Positions 23,171 to 36,700 of a stretch of 64,000 nt of DNA are shown here, one piece after another. Below the pieces are notes generated by a model. That model was not told the DNA's origin, did no database searches, and saw nothing but the letters and a program-made list of their open reading frames with translations. The DNA comes from Actinomucor elegans (lineage: Eukaryota; Mucoromycota; Mucoromycetes; Mucorales; Mucoraceae). The stretch lies in assembly GCA_026027325.1 (NCBI GenBank), contig JAMSLZ010000008.1:1116001-1180000 (forward strand), given 5' to 3'. A program made the position numbers and the translations under genes. Position 1 is the stretch's first letter. Every line of letters starts with the position of its first letter.

Positions 23171-24535
23171 GAAAAAGATAGGCTGCCTACATATCAGTTT
23201 GTATTAACAGAAAGGCTACCAAAATATTTTTAATACGGAAAATCTCGAATTTGAAAGATATCAAAATGAAACTTGCATATGTGCTATGCATGAGACGCGA
23301 GTAAATTCCTCAACAATGAATGCATAATAGTATTGTTCAATAGGAGAAAAAGAGCTAAAACATTAATGATATACAAGAATTTCTGCACCATGTAATAATA
23401 AAGTTGTGCATCCTACTAGATACCAAATCAGGATTCTGTTCTTCTCGATTGCTGAGGATTATATCGCTACAATTTTTTTTTTTTTTTTTTTTTTCATAAT
23501 ACGGCCCAGTAATACCATACCAACGCAATCGTCCTGTGTTTATAAAACTGATCTGGACAGCTGACTGTAGTTTAGTAATAACTTCTATATTATGAGCTCA
23601 AAAAGAATGTACTCTCAGGTAGTAGAATGCACTAAGGAAGGTGGTAATTTAATTAAGAGACTTGCAACTCTGGCATGTATGTATAGTAAACCTGAATCGT
23701 GCAAATATACACCACCTCGGCCCTTTGTTTGCTATACATGGTCTGTTCTTTTTCTTAAACGCCAAGGGAAAGCAACTTCTATAGTCTAAACAGGGTCTAG
23801 GAGAAGTAACAACAAAGAGCTAAAGAGCAAATATTAGGTTAAGAACTTTAGGTATGAAACCAACTATAGGGTCGTATAGCTATGTTAGCTAAACCGCCAA
23901 TATGATAAATTAGGAACAAAGATGTTCTGGAAAAATGTCCATGCCTGGGTACAGTTCTAATATATGAAGCCTTAATTGCGTGCATCAACGTATGATACTA
24001 CTACTACTATATGCTTATGACTGAGATTATAGTGATAAAGACCTTTCTTCAAAGCTACCGCCTATACAGCCTATTCTCTTTGTCTATTCAAGAGCCTTGC
24101 ATTTCTTAAGATACATACTCCTTTACAAAACACTTTGTAATGAATATTCGACTATTTATATCTTCTATTATAATCTTCTGAGTTAAGGTAAGACAATATA
24201 TATATACTAAAGTAAATAACACAGGCCTGACGTTTCCCTTCTCTTCTTTTCTTTCTTTCCTTTACATTTTTTTCTTTACTCTGATAGGGTAACGCGCTCA
24301 GGTTATAGGAAAGCGCCTTTTATCTAACTTCTATCACGAGATAGTCTTTCTTTTTTCGTTAGTTGTATGTATCGTCTCGGGACTAGTTTATGACATATCC
24401 TCTTGTATCTAAAGCTCTTTAATAGTTTAGAATCACTGCAAGTACATATCTCAAATGTTTTATTCCAATGTCTCATACTTTAGCTTTTTGAATTATCTAG
24501 AATTATTTACTTTCAATCAAGACCAACGCAAAAAA

Positions 24536-24559
24536 ACACACACACACACACACACACAA
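24536..24559 (+). repeat. (AC)n microsatellite
   Basis: About eleven AC units, 60 bp before the PAS-GATA ATG, probably in the 5' leader or core promoter. Confidence 0.8.
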
Positions 24560-24620
24560 CATAACAAGCAAGTGATTAGACTTTAGAATTTAATAGAACA
24601 CTCAGTTTTATATAACACAC

Positions 24621-26837
24621 ATGACTACCAGTACCTGTTTTTGGTCTCTTTTATCGCTACAAGATTTAAGATTCCTTTATATACCATTATCTATTGGTAC
24701 AATCCAAATACCAACTGCAGGTCAATCAATTCAAGAACTACTATTGAATCGATCTTTGTTCGAATTCATTCATCCTAGCGAGTTGGAGCTTGCTAGGTCT
24801 GATCTGTCAAGCTTCTTGAAACTTCAAATGTTAGCGGGGTCTGTCACGAGGTAAAATAACAATGTAAAAACCCTAGTGGACATCATGGATATAACCATAT
24901 GTATTAGATGTCGAATACTCTCACTAAAAAGCATAGCTGTTTATGCCTCCAAAAGCCTTTCATCGAACACAGCCACCACTGCAAGCCAGTCATCCGTAAG
25001 TAAACAATGCTATCTCAGAGTTGTAAATAGCACACGATCGATCTTGATGTTGTGCAGCTAAAGATTATATGACACAGTTCTGATATATTATTTATTAGCA
25101 ATATCATTCGATTGTAAATGATGATCAAAATGATCTCTCGTGGGATATCGTAGATTTGGTCATTTACACTGCCACAAATGACACAGTGTTGGCGTTTTTT
25201 CACAACATAGGTAAACAAAAAAGAAAAAAAAAAGTAAGCTTAGGTAGGTATAGTAAGCAGCTTTATTAACCATTACCTTTGCAGATTTAAACTTCTTTAC
25301 GCCTGGAAGTTTACCAGTAACAAAAATAAGTTGTAGTGAATCTGGAGGAAGTAATTTTGTTGACCAAGCGAGTAACTTACATAGTACAAAGCTCTGTTAC
25401 TGACTCATTTCTTATCCATACAGGATGCTGCACACCTCATTCAAGCTTTAAAGCTGTTCAAAGAACAATCACAAGAGCGCATACGCAATGAACTTGATAG
25501 TTCATTCAGTGGACCAATTCCATTACGCGTCTTTCAAGTGTTCGATCAATTAAAGCAAACTCTCCTATTCACTTGGCCACCACTTCTCCCAGAATCCGCT
25601 CCCTTGATCAATTTAGTTCAATCGATTGCTAGAGATTCGACACTGAAGGAATTCAAGAGCTCATGTTTTGATACACCCAATCGCCCTATTGTAACAGGGG
25701 AACCTAGTAGTATCACTTTTTACGATGAACAGCCATCTTTGGAGAACATTGCTTGCACTAGACATTATTATTCTAAAACAAAAGTCGAGGCGGTAGATCA
25801 ACAGACATGCAATTTCCAAAGAATCCTTATACCGTATGGTAATATCTCCTTTGAAGCCTTTCAAGTGACTCCAATTATGGCTACTAAATCAATGAACGCT
25901 TGGCCACGATATCGTTTACCTAGCTCAGACCCAAAGCCAGCCCCAGGTAAACCAGTCTCTTTTCAAAGGGATCACGCACGTTCTTTGTTGGATAGTAATA
26001 TGGCAACGCGTGCTTTTGCAAGTAGTACGTCCATTCCATCTCAGCTGGAAACACAGCAGCGATTGCAGTATGAAAATGTTCCCATCAGTAGCGTAAGCAC
26101 AAGTGGTCCTAATTCATTTCAATTTCGCGTTGGTGGTAAGTGTACAAACAGACGTATGCTTTCAATTGCTTTAAACTAACTTTTAACCTAAAAAAGGAAG
26201 AGGTGGAACATATCGCTTCTTTAGAGATAGATAAACCATCATATACTGAAGGTTCTCTACTACGAATACAAGGCCAACCCCATCAACATTTGCTTTCTGA
26301 ACAACGTCGACACTATGTTTTCACTGCTGATGATTACCCAAATGGACACAATGGAAGCATTACTCTTCCTCCTCCCCCTCCTCCCCCTTCAAGTAAAAAA
26401 AGCGCCAATAAGAGTTTTCCTGTCAATAAAGCTTTATTTCAAAAGTTTCGGTTGCAGCAGCACGATCCCCAGCAGCAACAGGAGTCATACAATCAGCACC
26501 TCGATCGACAAGACCACACCAGTATTGAATCCCCTTCAACAGAGAAAAGAAGACGACTTGCCTTTCAAAAACAACAGCAGAATGATATGACGGCGACAGC
26601 TATTGCTACTGCTACTACTCAAGAAAACGTCAAAGTGTGTTCTAGATGTCGCACGAGTAATAGCCCGGAATGGAGACGAGGTCCAGATGGCCATAAAACG
26701 TAAGCATATTTGTCTCTTTCTTGTATAAATTACTCACTGTAAATCGGATTAGATTATGTAACGCATGTGGTTTAAGATATTCAAGATTTAGATCCAAGCT
26801 GTGGCGAGCAAATGCCTCACCATCCTCCACTAAATAG
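24621..26837 (+). CDS. White-collar-like transcription factor, PAS plus GATA zinc finger
   Basis: Seven exons: 24621..24850, 24908..24995, 25099..25210, 25285..25367 (or ..25316), 25424..26135, 26201..26699, 26753..26837; about 602 (or 585) aa. The N-terminus is a PAS-like fold (FWSLLSLQDLRFLYIPL, then SLFEFIHPSELELARSDL, SVTRCRIL). The C-terminus holds one GATA finger, C-x2-C-x18-C-x2-C (CSRCRTSNSPEWRRGP ... CNACGLRYSRFR); the 18-residue loop with SPEWRRGP is the WC-1/WC-2 type. Between them lies a low-complexity region (P7 run, many Q). Such proteins mediate light responses in fungi, WC-1 with a LOV domain, WC-2 with PAS only. No LOV cysteine motif is seen, so a WC-2-like partner is the better guess. 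Exon 4 has no GT donor in phase near the expected place: a GC donor (25368, GCGAGT) gives a 56-bp intron; the alternative GT at 25317 gives 107 bp. Confidence 0.75.
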
Positions 26838-27248
26838 AATCGTACATAAGTATATATGACTCTCCATCTACAGGTTAATTATTTGACTTATTCTAGGGAA
26901 AGATTAATGAATCAAGTTACTCTATACAAGGCATCTAGTTATTTAGAATAATAAAATATTTGATTATTAAACATATAATGGACATTTTTGTACAGATTGG
27001 CTTTCTTGGTGTTCATAAGATATGTAATTATTGGTTTAATATGACCTTGCAGGAAAGATTCTCAGGTAATTGGCTACTAACTAATCAATGCAATTCAATC
27101 GCAAACTATCATATAAGGATTAATTGACAACCAAGGGAACGGTACCAATAAACGACTGCAATCTAACAGAAACACGAGACATAGTTTACCCGGAGTTAGT
27201 TACTGCTGTAAAGCAAAGCTATGTATAACAAGAAAAAAAAAAAAAATA

Positions 27249-27490
27249 ACAGCTCATTCTGAGTAAGCAATACTTACCAGAAGCGATATCAATTCAAAAT
27301 ATGAGCTAGGTATCTCTAGGTATATAGATCTAAATTATTTGAAATGCGTATAGTTTTCAGTCTAATTATTCACTAATAAAGTTTATTGGCTGTGCAATCG
27401 TGAAAAGATAAAAGTAGCAGTCCATTATAAATATAGGCTATGTATACCAACCTAATGCAATATTGGGTAAGGGTTGGTTATCTATAGATA
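27249..27490 (+). repeat. Dispersed repeat family, degenerate copies
   Basis: 27249-27290 contains CAGCTCATTCTGAGTAAGC; 27418-27490 contains CAGTCCATTATAAATATAGG, then CTAATGCAATATTGGGTAAG. Both are partial. Confidence 0.4.
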
Positions 27491-29265
27491 TATAGATATA
27501 ACTTGCAAAATGTATGCAGCTTACAGCTAACCTTTAAAATGTAGTATACCCATGGTACTTTGGCCAAGTGATAGTTTTATTAGACTTTGTAGCTTATAAA
27601 AATGTTAAATGTAATTCGATTCCAGGATAGAGTTTCATTTTTTGTTTTTCTGGAATGCGGAAATGCTCTTTTGGAGGCATTACCAATCAATAAAATGTAT
27701 GAGAACATATGAGAGCGCATAAATACGTGAATTAAGATCGAATTGTTAACAAAGTACAATTACATTTTTATCAACAATATTACTAGTCTGAGTAAATGAA
27801 ACGAAATTATGTTTAAACGTCAACCACCAACGGATCTTAAGGGAATCTCATAGCAAAGAAATTCGTTGGAATTATTCTTTAACGGTATTAGTGATATTAT
27901 AGAAGCATAATCCATCATGCAGCGTTGTTGGCCTCAGTTCAAAATTCATAGTGGTGCTGTGTTCGTTGCATTAAATTTAATTAGGTCGAGTTACGAAGTC
28001 TAATCGAGGCCTGAATTAGCTCGACTAAATGTAATGACCATTTTAGAAGCTTAACGAGTCATAGTAGTGGTTTTGACTATCTTTTTTGATTTTATAATAC
28101 TTTTTGATGCTAATGATGACCTACCAGTTTATTTCTTCTTTTTTAAATCACCTGTTAAGTTGCTTAAAAGTACTCAATCGCTATATAATACTCATCATTA
28201 ATAACTTCTTGTATATCAAAGCTTGCCTCTTCTTCGTTTTATTGAACTTCAGTAAAACAATGGTTGTAATAAACCAATTGGTTCATTTTAAGCTTGCGTT
28301 AGTCATCACTTACCGTACTAAAATGGAGATATACCGAAGGATTTATTCATATTAGATTTAGTCTTATGAAAAAAAGTATCATATAACTTACTGCATATCC
28401 CTAAAACGAAGTGTCTCATTGTAGTTCACTCAAATACTATTTATATTATTACAATACTTTATTATGGACTTATACTGGTCTCTGGAAGCAATATCAGCTT
28501 GGAAATTAGTCGAGAAATGTACAAATGTCAAGATAGAATGATTTCAGAAAGAATCTAAGGTATATCCTTGTATCTAAGTTTTCCAAATCCCCTCATTTTT
28601 ATGGAGCCGTGGACAGCATGTTTAAAATATGGTTTTTAATTATTAAAGCTTTAACTCGCTAGAAAGTACGCAGTTATTTTTCTTGTATTTGTTTAGTACT
28701 TCCAAAAAAAAGATAAAGATCAAATTTTAACTGAAGTACATCCACATACTAAAGAAAATATAGCATACTATATGCAGAGTTTGATACACAATAACATTTG
28801 ATACAAGCGCTATCAATGCATTTGTTGTGTATTAGTACTATATTAGTGTTTGAGGTTGACTTAAAATCAATACCAGAAAAAATTGGATTATGAGTGAGCC
28901 TGCCAAATATATAGTATATATCATTGATGGCCAAAAGAAAAAAAACATGTTCAACCAGCATGATATTCCCGATGTGTGTTTAAATCCTCTATTGGATAGG
29001 AAAAAACAGCGCTTCAGAGGCATGGTTTATCACATAACTGCATTTGTTACTGTTAAGGTACGTTTTTATAAGTTTTTGTCATTTTTAAGCCTAAGGGCGA
29101 CTGATTAACCTAAATTTGAACGAAATATAGTAACCAGATTGATACAGCCTCTAATTGAAATATACTACCAGCTTTTAGAACAACGTGTAATGATCGTGTT
29201 ACATCTAAATCGAAAGTTACCACGCTCTGCAGGTTTCAAAATCAGTAAAAAAGTACGCGACTTAG

Positions 29266-29500
29266 AAGTCAAGGGACCAAATAAGACTCATAATGAATAA
29301 CATGGTAACAGCCGCAGCAGTAATCTTCATAATCTAATGTTCCGTTATCAGCTGGACACTGCCGATTTTTACTATGGCCACGCATAGCTTGTATCAAGGC
29401 ACCTTCAGTATGCAATAGATGATGACCATCTTGTTTTACAAGAGAAAAATCTCGCACATTTGACAGGTTCTTCTGGCTTTTGTCTCCGCTACAGAAAACT
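29266..29500 (-). pseudogene. Coding fragment, unidentified (possibly of mobile-element origin)
   Basis: The minus strand from about 29500 to 29269 reads FCSGDKSQKNLSNVRDFSLV, then KQDGHHLLHTEGALIQAMRG, then NRQCPADNGTLDYEDYCCGC and YHVIHYESYLVP before a stop. Cysteine and histidine spacing and composition look like a real protein C-terminus. Upstream the frame closes quickly and there is no start, so it appears truncated. I do not recognise it; transposon-derived sequence is one option. Confidence 0.35.
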
Positions 29501-29684
29501 ACTATATTAAGATATCTAGAGCGGCATCTTTAGCTCCAAAGATTGGTAAAACACGTACAAAGTAATTGAGAAAAACTTGTAAGGAGTTTTGAAATTGCAG
29601 CTAGATTGGCTTAGCCACCAAGATCTAGATGAGTTATTTCCAATATTAATAACAAGTTTTACTCGATATCCCCGGAATATTCCA

Positions 29685-29693
29685 TATATAAAA
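29685..29693 (+). promoter_or_regulatory. TATA box of the prolyl-tRNA synthetase gene
   Basis: TATATAAAA at 29685-29693, 62-70 bp before the ATG, followed by a T-rich and then CT-rich leader. Good match to the TATA consensus at a sensible distance. Confidence 0.5.
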
Positions 29694-29754
29694 TTTTTTT
29701 TCTTTGACCTGACTCGCCCTTTTTTTCTTCATTAACCTTCTCAGACCTTACGCC

Positions 29755-31972
29755 ATGTCTTCTTTTGACGCAGTATTGGAATCACTCTCCAAGCTTTCCA
29801 TTACACCAAAGACAGTTTCTCACAATGCCGTTAGTAACAGCCAAGCTTGGGTTGAAGCCTTAAACACCACCAAGGACGTTACTTTTGAAATCACCAAGAC
29901 CTTGATTTTGAAGCCCAAAACCGCAAAGACTGCCGCCCCTACACCTGTCGTTGTTATTGCCCTCGAATCTACCGAGACAAACGCTACTGCTCTCGGCAAG
30001 AAGCTTTCATTAAAGGACTGTCGTTTCGCCAACGAAGATTTACTTAAGGAAACCTTCAACGTCGACAAGGACTCTGTTTCTCCTTTTGCTCTTTCCAATG
30101 TTCAAGATATCTCATTGATCCATCTTGTCGTTGATAGCGCTCTTTTAGCTCTCCCTGCCTCTACCTTGTTGGCTTTCCACCCTTCTGCTGCTGACAAGAC
30201 CGTTTTTGTCTCTGTTGAACAATTGAAGAACTACTTTGGTTCTATCAACAAAGAATTTGTCGAAATTGACTTTAAGGCTTTGGCTGCTGCTAAACCTCCT
30301 GCTACTGATGCTAAGAAGCCTGCTAAGGCTGCCAAGAAGGAAGGTAAGTGTTATATGGATATTGTAGAAGCAATTGCTGAAGAAAAGCGCGTTTTTTTTT
30401 GCAGCTGCACCTAATGCTGATGAAGCCAATCAAATGGGTCTTGGTTGTAAAAAAGAAGAGGATTTCCCCAAGTGGTATCAACAAGTATTGACCAAGAGTG
30501 AAATGTTGGAATACTATGACGTTTCAGGTTGTTACATTCTTCGTCCTTTGGCTTATAACGTTTGGAAAGAGATTACCAACTTCTTTGACGATGCTATCAC
30601 TGAGATGGGTGTTGAGGATACTTATTTCCCTATGTTTGTTTCTAACCGTGTTTTACAACGTGAAAAGGATCATATTGAAGGCTTTGCTCCTGAAGTCGCT
30701 TGGGTCACCAAGGCTGGTAACAGTGATCTCGAAGAGCCCATTGCTATTCGTCCCACTTCTGAAACCGTCATGTATCCTTACTTCTCCAAGTGGATCCGTT
30801 CTCATCGTGATTTGCCTTTCCGTATCAACCAATGGTGTTCCGTTGTTCGTTGGGAATTCAAGAACCCTCAACCTTTCCTCCGTACTCGTGAATTCCTTTG
30901 GCAAGAAGGCCACACTGCTCATTTGACCTTAGAAAGTGCTGACGTTGAAGTCAAGCAAATCTTGGATCTTTACGAACAAGTCTACACCGATTTGTTGGCC
31001 TTACCTGTCGTCAAGGGTGTCAAGTCTGAGAAGGAAAGATTTGCTGGTGGTTATTATACCACTACCGTTGAAGGTTTCATTCCTACCACTGGTCGTGCTA
31101 TTCAAGGTGGTACCTCTCATTGTCTCGGTCAAAACTTTAGTAAAATGTTCAATATTACCGTTGAGGATCCCAGCGCTCCTGCTAACGCTACTGAAGAAGC
31201 CAAGAAACTCCATGTCTGGCAAAACTCTTGGGGTATCTCTACTCGTACCATTGGTGTCATGGTCATGACTCATGGTGATGATAAGGGTTTGGTGATGCCT
31301 CCTCGTGTTGCTCTTATCCAAACTGTCATTGTTCCTTGTGGTTTGACTGTCAAGACCACCAAGGAAGAATCTGATAAACTCTTGGACGCCTGTCAAGACG
31401 TAGCTAAGCGTCTCAAGAAGGCTGGTCTCAAGAGTAAGGCTGATCTTCGTGAAAATTATACCCCAGGTTTCAAGTTTAATCATTGGGAAATCCGTGGTGT
31501 CCCTCTTCGTCTCGAAGTTGGTCCCAAGGATTTAGAAAAGAACCAAGTTACTTGCGTTCGTCGTGATACTGGTGCCAAGTTTGCTATCTCTCTTGATAAC
31601 CTTGAAGCTGGTGTCAAGGAAGCTCTTGATACTATTCAACGCGATATGTACGAAAGAGCCAGCAAGAAGATGGAGGAATCTATTGTCCGTGTCTCCAAGT
31701 GGGAGGACTTTGTTCCTACCCTCAACCAAAAGAAGTTGCTCTTGGTCCCCTGGTGTGATCGTATGGAATGTGAGGATGATATCAAGGAACGCTCTACCAA
31801 GGTGGCTACTGAAGGTGAAGAGGAAGATGACCGCGCTCCTTCCATGGGTGCCAAGTCTCTCTGTAACCCCTTCAAGCAACCTACTGAAGATCCTATCATT
31901 CCTGGCGTCACCAAGTGTGTTGCTTGTGAACATGATGCTAAGCATTTCATGCTTTTCGGTAGAAGTTACTAA
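29755..31972 (+). CDS. Cytosolic prolyl-tRNA synthetase with YbaK-like N-terminal domain
   Basis: Two exons, 29755..30343 and 30405..31972; 718 aa. It charges tRNA-Pro with proline. Exon 1 encodes a YbaK/ProX-like editing domain (about residues 20-175) and an Ala/Lys-rich linker; exon 2 encodes the class II catalytic core and anticodon-binding part. Visible: GCYILRPLAYNVWKEI, YFPMFVSNRVL, AIRPTSETVMYPYFSKWIRS, RTREFLWQEGHTAH (motif 2 region), GGTSHCLGQNFSKMF and a MPPRVALIQTVIVP start of the anticodon domain. The C-terminus has paired cysteines and ends LFGRSY, as in eukaryotic/archaeal-type ProRS. This is the cytosolic form, not the bacterial-type mitochondrial one. The only intron sits between the editing domain and the core. 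Confidence 0.95.
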
Positions 31973-33729
31973 TTTTCCTTTTTTTTTTTAATATCCTCTG
32001 TATCCATTTCTCTATCTGTGAATCACTTTTCTATCTAATGATTGTTAAATTTACTTGTATAAACACAAAACCTCTATATATAAAAGAATAAAGAAAAAGT
32101 AGCTTGTAAACAAATATACTAGTAATGATATCCCTGTGATGCATGCTTTATGCAAGATGACATTCGCTCATTCACTCGGAATGACAGCTTTAGTCAACGG
32201 TTTTAATGCATACGTGGCAGAAAGCAGATTGAGTTAGCAAACTATTATGTTCTTGAATAAAGTATTCTACCTATAAAATCCTTGAGGATGTAAGGCTACA
32301 ATGTTGCTCTCATCAGGCGCAAGTTTTGATGAAGAGGTATCAAAATATCTATTAGTAATTGGAAACAGTTTTGGTTATCTTCGCGTATTGAACTCAGAAA
32401 ATGTGTTAGTATTAGTGCTTGTGTCGATACATACCACGATGACAGAAGAAACTCTGCTTGATTTTTAAGTAATATCTACTATAGTGAATAGAACAAAGGT
32501 AGTAAGACTGGATGTACTTCAAACAATTTTCAGTCAGCAAAAGTATGATAGTTACTAAAAGGTTGCTTAGTAAATTGTAGAAAAAATACGGATATTTCAA
32601 CCAAACGATTTAGCTGATACAAACAACGATTCCAAAAATGCTGTCCTGAAGGGTGTATTTGGCTTTGTAAATAGTTTCAACCTTGAGATTTGTAGGTCTA
32701 GCGGACCCATTAGGGCACAATACATACTGTATTGGCTGAAAATATGCATGTTTCGCTTCAAATGCCATAGTATTTACACCAGATGACAGTATCTACTATG
32801 TAAAGTAAAGCTTTATCTTTTATATACAGAGGGGAGTGCAATTGATATTTTTTTTTTTACAACGCTAATTGCTCAAGAACATAGCGTGATGCATAGATAG
32901 TGGTTTCGCTATATCACAAATTGCTATTTCTTCTCACCATTGCCCTAGGGCACTCTTAGTACATCAATTAAAAGAAGAATGCAGAGGTGTCGCGAATCAT
33001 TCAAATGTATTTCCACAGTTTCGAATTTTCTAAAAATTGCTTTTTTTATAGCTTGAAGCCAGCATTTATAATGCGCGGTCTTATAACAACATAGGTTTGG
33101 TATAGCTGAGGCTGTTCAAATATATATATTTGAGATTTTAGTGCCTGTGAAATACTCGAGTTATAACCGAATTGCTGGAAGATCCAAAGAACCTCTTTTT
33201 GTTATCAATGGTAGCTCGACGAATTAAACAAAATATCAGTTAGTATTTATACAATTCGGTTCGCCTTTTACCATTTAACGCGTTTTGTTAGCATATTCCT
33301 ATTTTTATTGACATTGTTTTGCCATAGATAACGAAATCAATGCTTTTGAGTATTCAGTAGCTACTGCTGCTTGAACTGCTTAATGGCCGCCAAAAATAAA
33401 AAGCGAAAGGATTCAATAGTGGTGGTAAGAGACAGATATTCTTACATCTGTTTTTGACGGCAACAAAATTATTCTAGAGGTACAGTTTATACTTCAACGG
33501 TTGCCTTGTATAGGTCCATATATCTCACAGCATTTTTTTTTTTTTTTACGTTGCATAAAAGCTACTATTTGTAATAGCCTGAGTTTGCAGCTTCCGTTGC
33601 GTGATAATTAAACATAAGTGTAGACATGCGCTTTTCATGATGAGGCAATGTAAAGTCGGCATATTTATTATTGTTTTCAAGAGAAAGGGAATCTTATTAT
33701 GATAATTGATGATATATGTCTATAAAATT
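31973..33729. other. Intergenic AT-rich region
   Basis: About 1.75 kb without credible coding. It holds the 3' ends of the convergent ProRS and chitin synthase genes; AATAAAG-like signals near 32086. An ACGCGTTTT occurs near 33279 but far from any start. Nothing else recognised. Confidence 0.55.
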
Positions 33730-36700
33730 TTACTTGTAAAGAGGATGGTTGGTGGAGGCAATTCTAGAATGTACAGGTGCGTTTCTACCCTCTGACATTT
33801 CGTCATTGAGTTGGTGGTGATAGTAGGAAGGTCGATTGTGTCTATTACCGCTCAATATATGATGAGGGGGATCATAGCGCTGATCCATGTTCATAGTATC
33901 TAAATCCTCTAATGCAGTAGTAGGTGCATCACGTTCCAGACTGATGACCGAATTTGAAAGAGAATGGTTCATGGATATGATGGAGACACTGTCTGGTAGC
34001 AACATCGCATCATCCTCTGGTCCATAGGGGTAATGCATAGCAGATGAAGTAGAATAAGATCGCATACGATGATGAGAAGGAGATACACTGGAATTGACAA
34101 GCGTGCTGTCGATATCTACAGTAGATGGTACAAACATATCTTGAGGATAATATGGGTATTCGGACCCAGTGGCATTGAAAGAATATCGGCTGAAATAAGA
34201 CGACTGCGATCGACTGGGTTTGTGATGGATCAAAGCAACTGAAGAAGGTGAAGGCACATACTTGCTATGCATGTATTGAGGAAGATGATGAGGTTCTCCG
34301 TATGCATCGTCAAAAGGATCATCCAAAGCAGAGGAAAAGGGATTCCGCAAGCTATTCGAAGACATACTGTTCATGGAAGAAGTACGAGGTGAGCGATTGT
34401 TATTCGGAGTAAGCAGCATATATCTTGCATCATCTTCAGAAGCAAATCTTGAATGACCGTTCTTCATTTTGACAGTGGCATAACCTGTATCACGGATTTG
34501 AGCCAAAGGAGGGGAAGGAATCAAAGAGGTAGGTGAATCCATACGCGATGAGGACCATGATGGCTTACTAGCATGACCTGAACCAGCAGTAGCAGCTGCA
34601 CCAACAAAACTTGTAAATCCATTAAACTTGGCATCCAACATCTCTGCTTGTTCCTTTTCTCGTTGTATTGTCTTTTCAGCTTCCAATATCTCAAAATCAG
34701 TCAAACGCATACGAACAACGGTATCTTCCGCTTCCAATTCTTCTTGTTGAGCATGATCATCATCTACTTTCTCGTCCATCATGATACCATGCAGTCGACT
34801 ATGATAACCATTGAATTTTGTAGGCCAGACATCGTACCAGCGATTTGCATAATCTGAGGACCAGCAAGCCAATATTGGGAAATAAACATTGAAGATGGGT
34901 ACGGAGAACAAACCATATATAATAAACCATAATACGTATTTGAACTGCCTTCGAACGATGAAATAGAACATGTGCAGCAAGATCAAACATGTAAAGGCGC
35001 CTACGATAATGGCATAGGCTAAATCATGATTTTGAAAGTAGCGGATAAAAATACTGTAAAGATACAAGTTAATAGGCATGGATAATATCACATCCATCAG
35101 TTTAGTAACTGATAAAATCCAATACATCCAACCTAAATGCTTGGCAACATGCTGAAATTCAATCTGATTGTGAAAGGCTGCACGAAGGTTTCGAACTTGA
35201 AGTGCCTGTAAAGCAAAGAAATTGGTGGGTATTGTAGCATAGGCAATAGCTTCTGGTTCAAAAGCAATACGGTGTTGTGGATGAGATCGCAGCAAGACAA
35301 GTCCGATGAGCTGCTCTTCACCTTGCAGCAAGACATTTTCCATGTGCATCGTGTCGGGTCGAGGCGCTGCAAAGCCACGTAACACTGTGGGCTGAATACA
35401 GCAGGGTTCAATACCTGTATTGGGTGCTAGGGACAGAGATGTAGGCTGCTGTGATAATGAAGCAGTGGCTTCTCGCTTCTTTTTCTTGTGTAAACGACGT
35501 CTATAGCTATTTTTGTCTCTAAACGAGGTATTGATGGTTGTGTTAATTGTGGTGGCGGTGATATTATCATCGCTGCTACTATTATCATCGTCTTCATCCT
35601 GTGCAATATGCGTTCCTGTTTCATTATCTTCAATGATAATCTCATCGCTGACTTTGGGCCATTTATTGGATAGTTGCTGGTTATTTGTCTGTAACTGGTT
35701 CAATTTGATATCTTGTTCTGCGTTGATATTATAAAATGGGGTTGCACTCTCCGCACTATAATCGTCTGTATTTGAATGAATAACATGACGATATAGAAAT
35801 GCGTTTTTGTTCGGGCAAGTTTCCGTCCAAAGTCGATACATAACAAAACCACCATTAACGGTAGTAACGCTGCCTAGGCAAGCTTCATAAGCCAAGCCAG
35901 AGTAAAATGTCATATAAATAGGGAAGATTTGCAACATGGTAATAATGTTTTCTTCCGGATTAGCGGGTCGAATATGACCATTGATGGCTAGTATCTTGGG
36001 GTCTGCTTCTAGCCTTGATACGAGTCGAAACACAGCATCATCTTGTACTTGCGTATCAGCATCAGTCACTAACATGTATTTGAGCTCTCTAGGATCGATA
36101 CCTAATAAATTATAGCATTGATTAAAGAGTTCAAACTCTAAAGGTGAGATACGGTTATGAGCCAAATGCATACAGCGCTCCAAAAAGCCTAGAACAATGA
36201 CCATTGAATCCCGTTTACCACGGTTTCCCGGTGCTCTGGTAGCCGACAGCGATTCATTGGGGGCTCCAACTTTAACAATCATGAGGAACGGAACACGGTT
36301 TCGTCCAGATTCGTAAAAACCGGCGTAGACTTTGGCATAGTTGACTCGCCGAGAACCTTGACCCAATGAAATGTACGAACGCAGCTCGGGGTCTTTGGTG
36401 GAACTGTAACCGAGTGCATCCAAAATACAGAGATAGGTGTCTTTGGAATCGGATTGGCTTTTGACTAGACCATCACAGACAAAAATCAGCAATTTGCGAC
36501 TATCTGGATAACTGGCCCGCGCTAAAGAATCAAATGTTTGTCGTATTGCTTCAGAAGATTCAGCGAAACAAGGAATAAACATGAGAGTATAAGGCGGCAT
36601 GTACTTGTGATTGCTCATGGTGGACAGGGTGCGACGTATCATTAAGTGTTTTTTGGCAGGACTGGTGTCTGAGTCAGGAACAGATTTGAATAGCAAATGT

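Larger units (their letters stand above)
18952..24620. other. Long region of decayed coding fragments and AT-rich spacer
   Basis: About 5.7 kb with no intact gene that I can support. Fragments with protein-like composition occur on both strands (entered separately at 19230, 20631 and 22247). A 65-codon frame at 23592-23789 (MSSKRMYSQVVECTKEGG...) is open but unrecognised. An (AC)n run (24536-24559) lies just before the PAS-GATA gene. Confidence 0.55.
26838..29754. other. Intergenic desert with repeat copies and a decayed fragment
   Basis: About 2.9 kb, AT-rich. Dispersed-repeat copies near 27249 and 27418-27490. A frame at 28890-29108 (MSEPAKYIVYIIDGQKKKN...) is open but unsupported. A minus-strand coding fragment lies at 29266-29500 (separate entry). 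Confidence 0.55.

Noticed and set aside
30498..31991. Several long alternative frames inside the ProRS gene
   Set aside because: All are shadows of the strongly coding ProRS frame; their composition is typical of antisense or shifted reading of codon-biased DNA.
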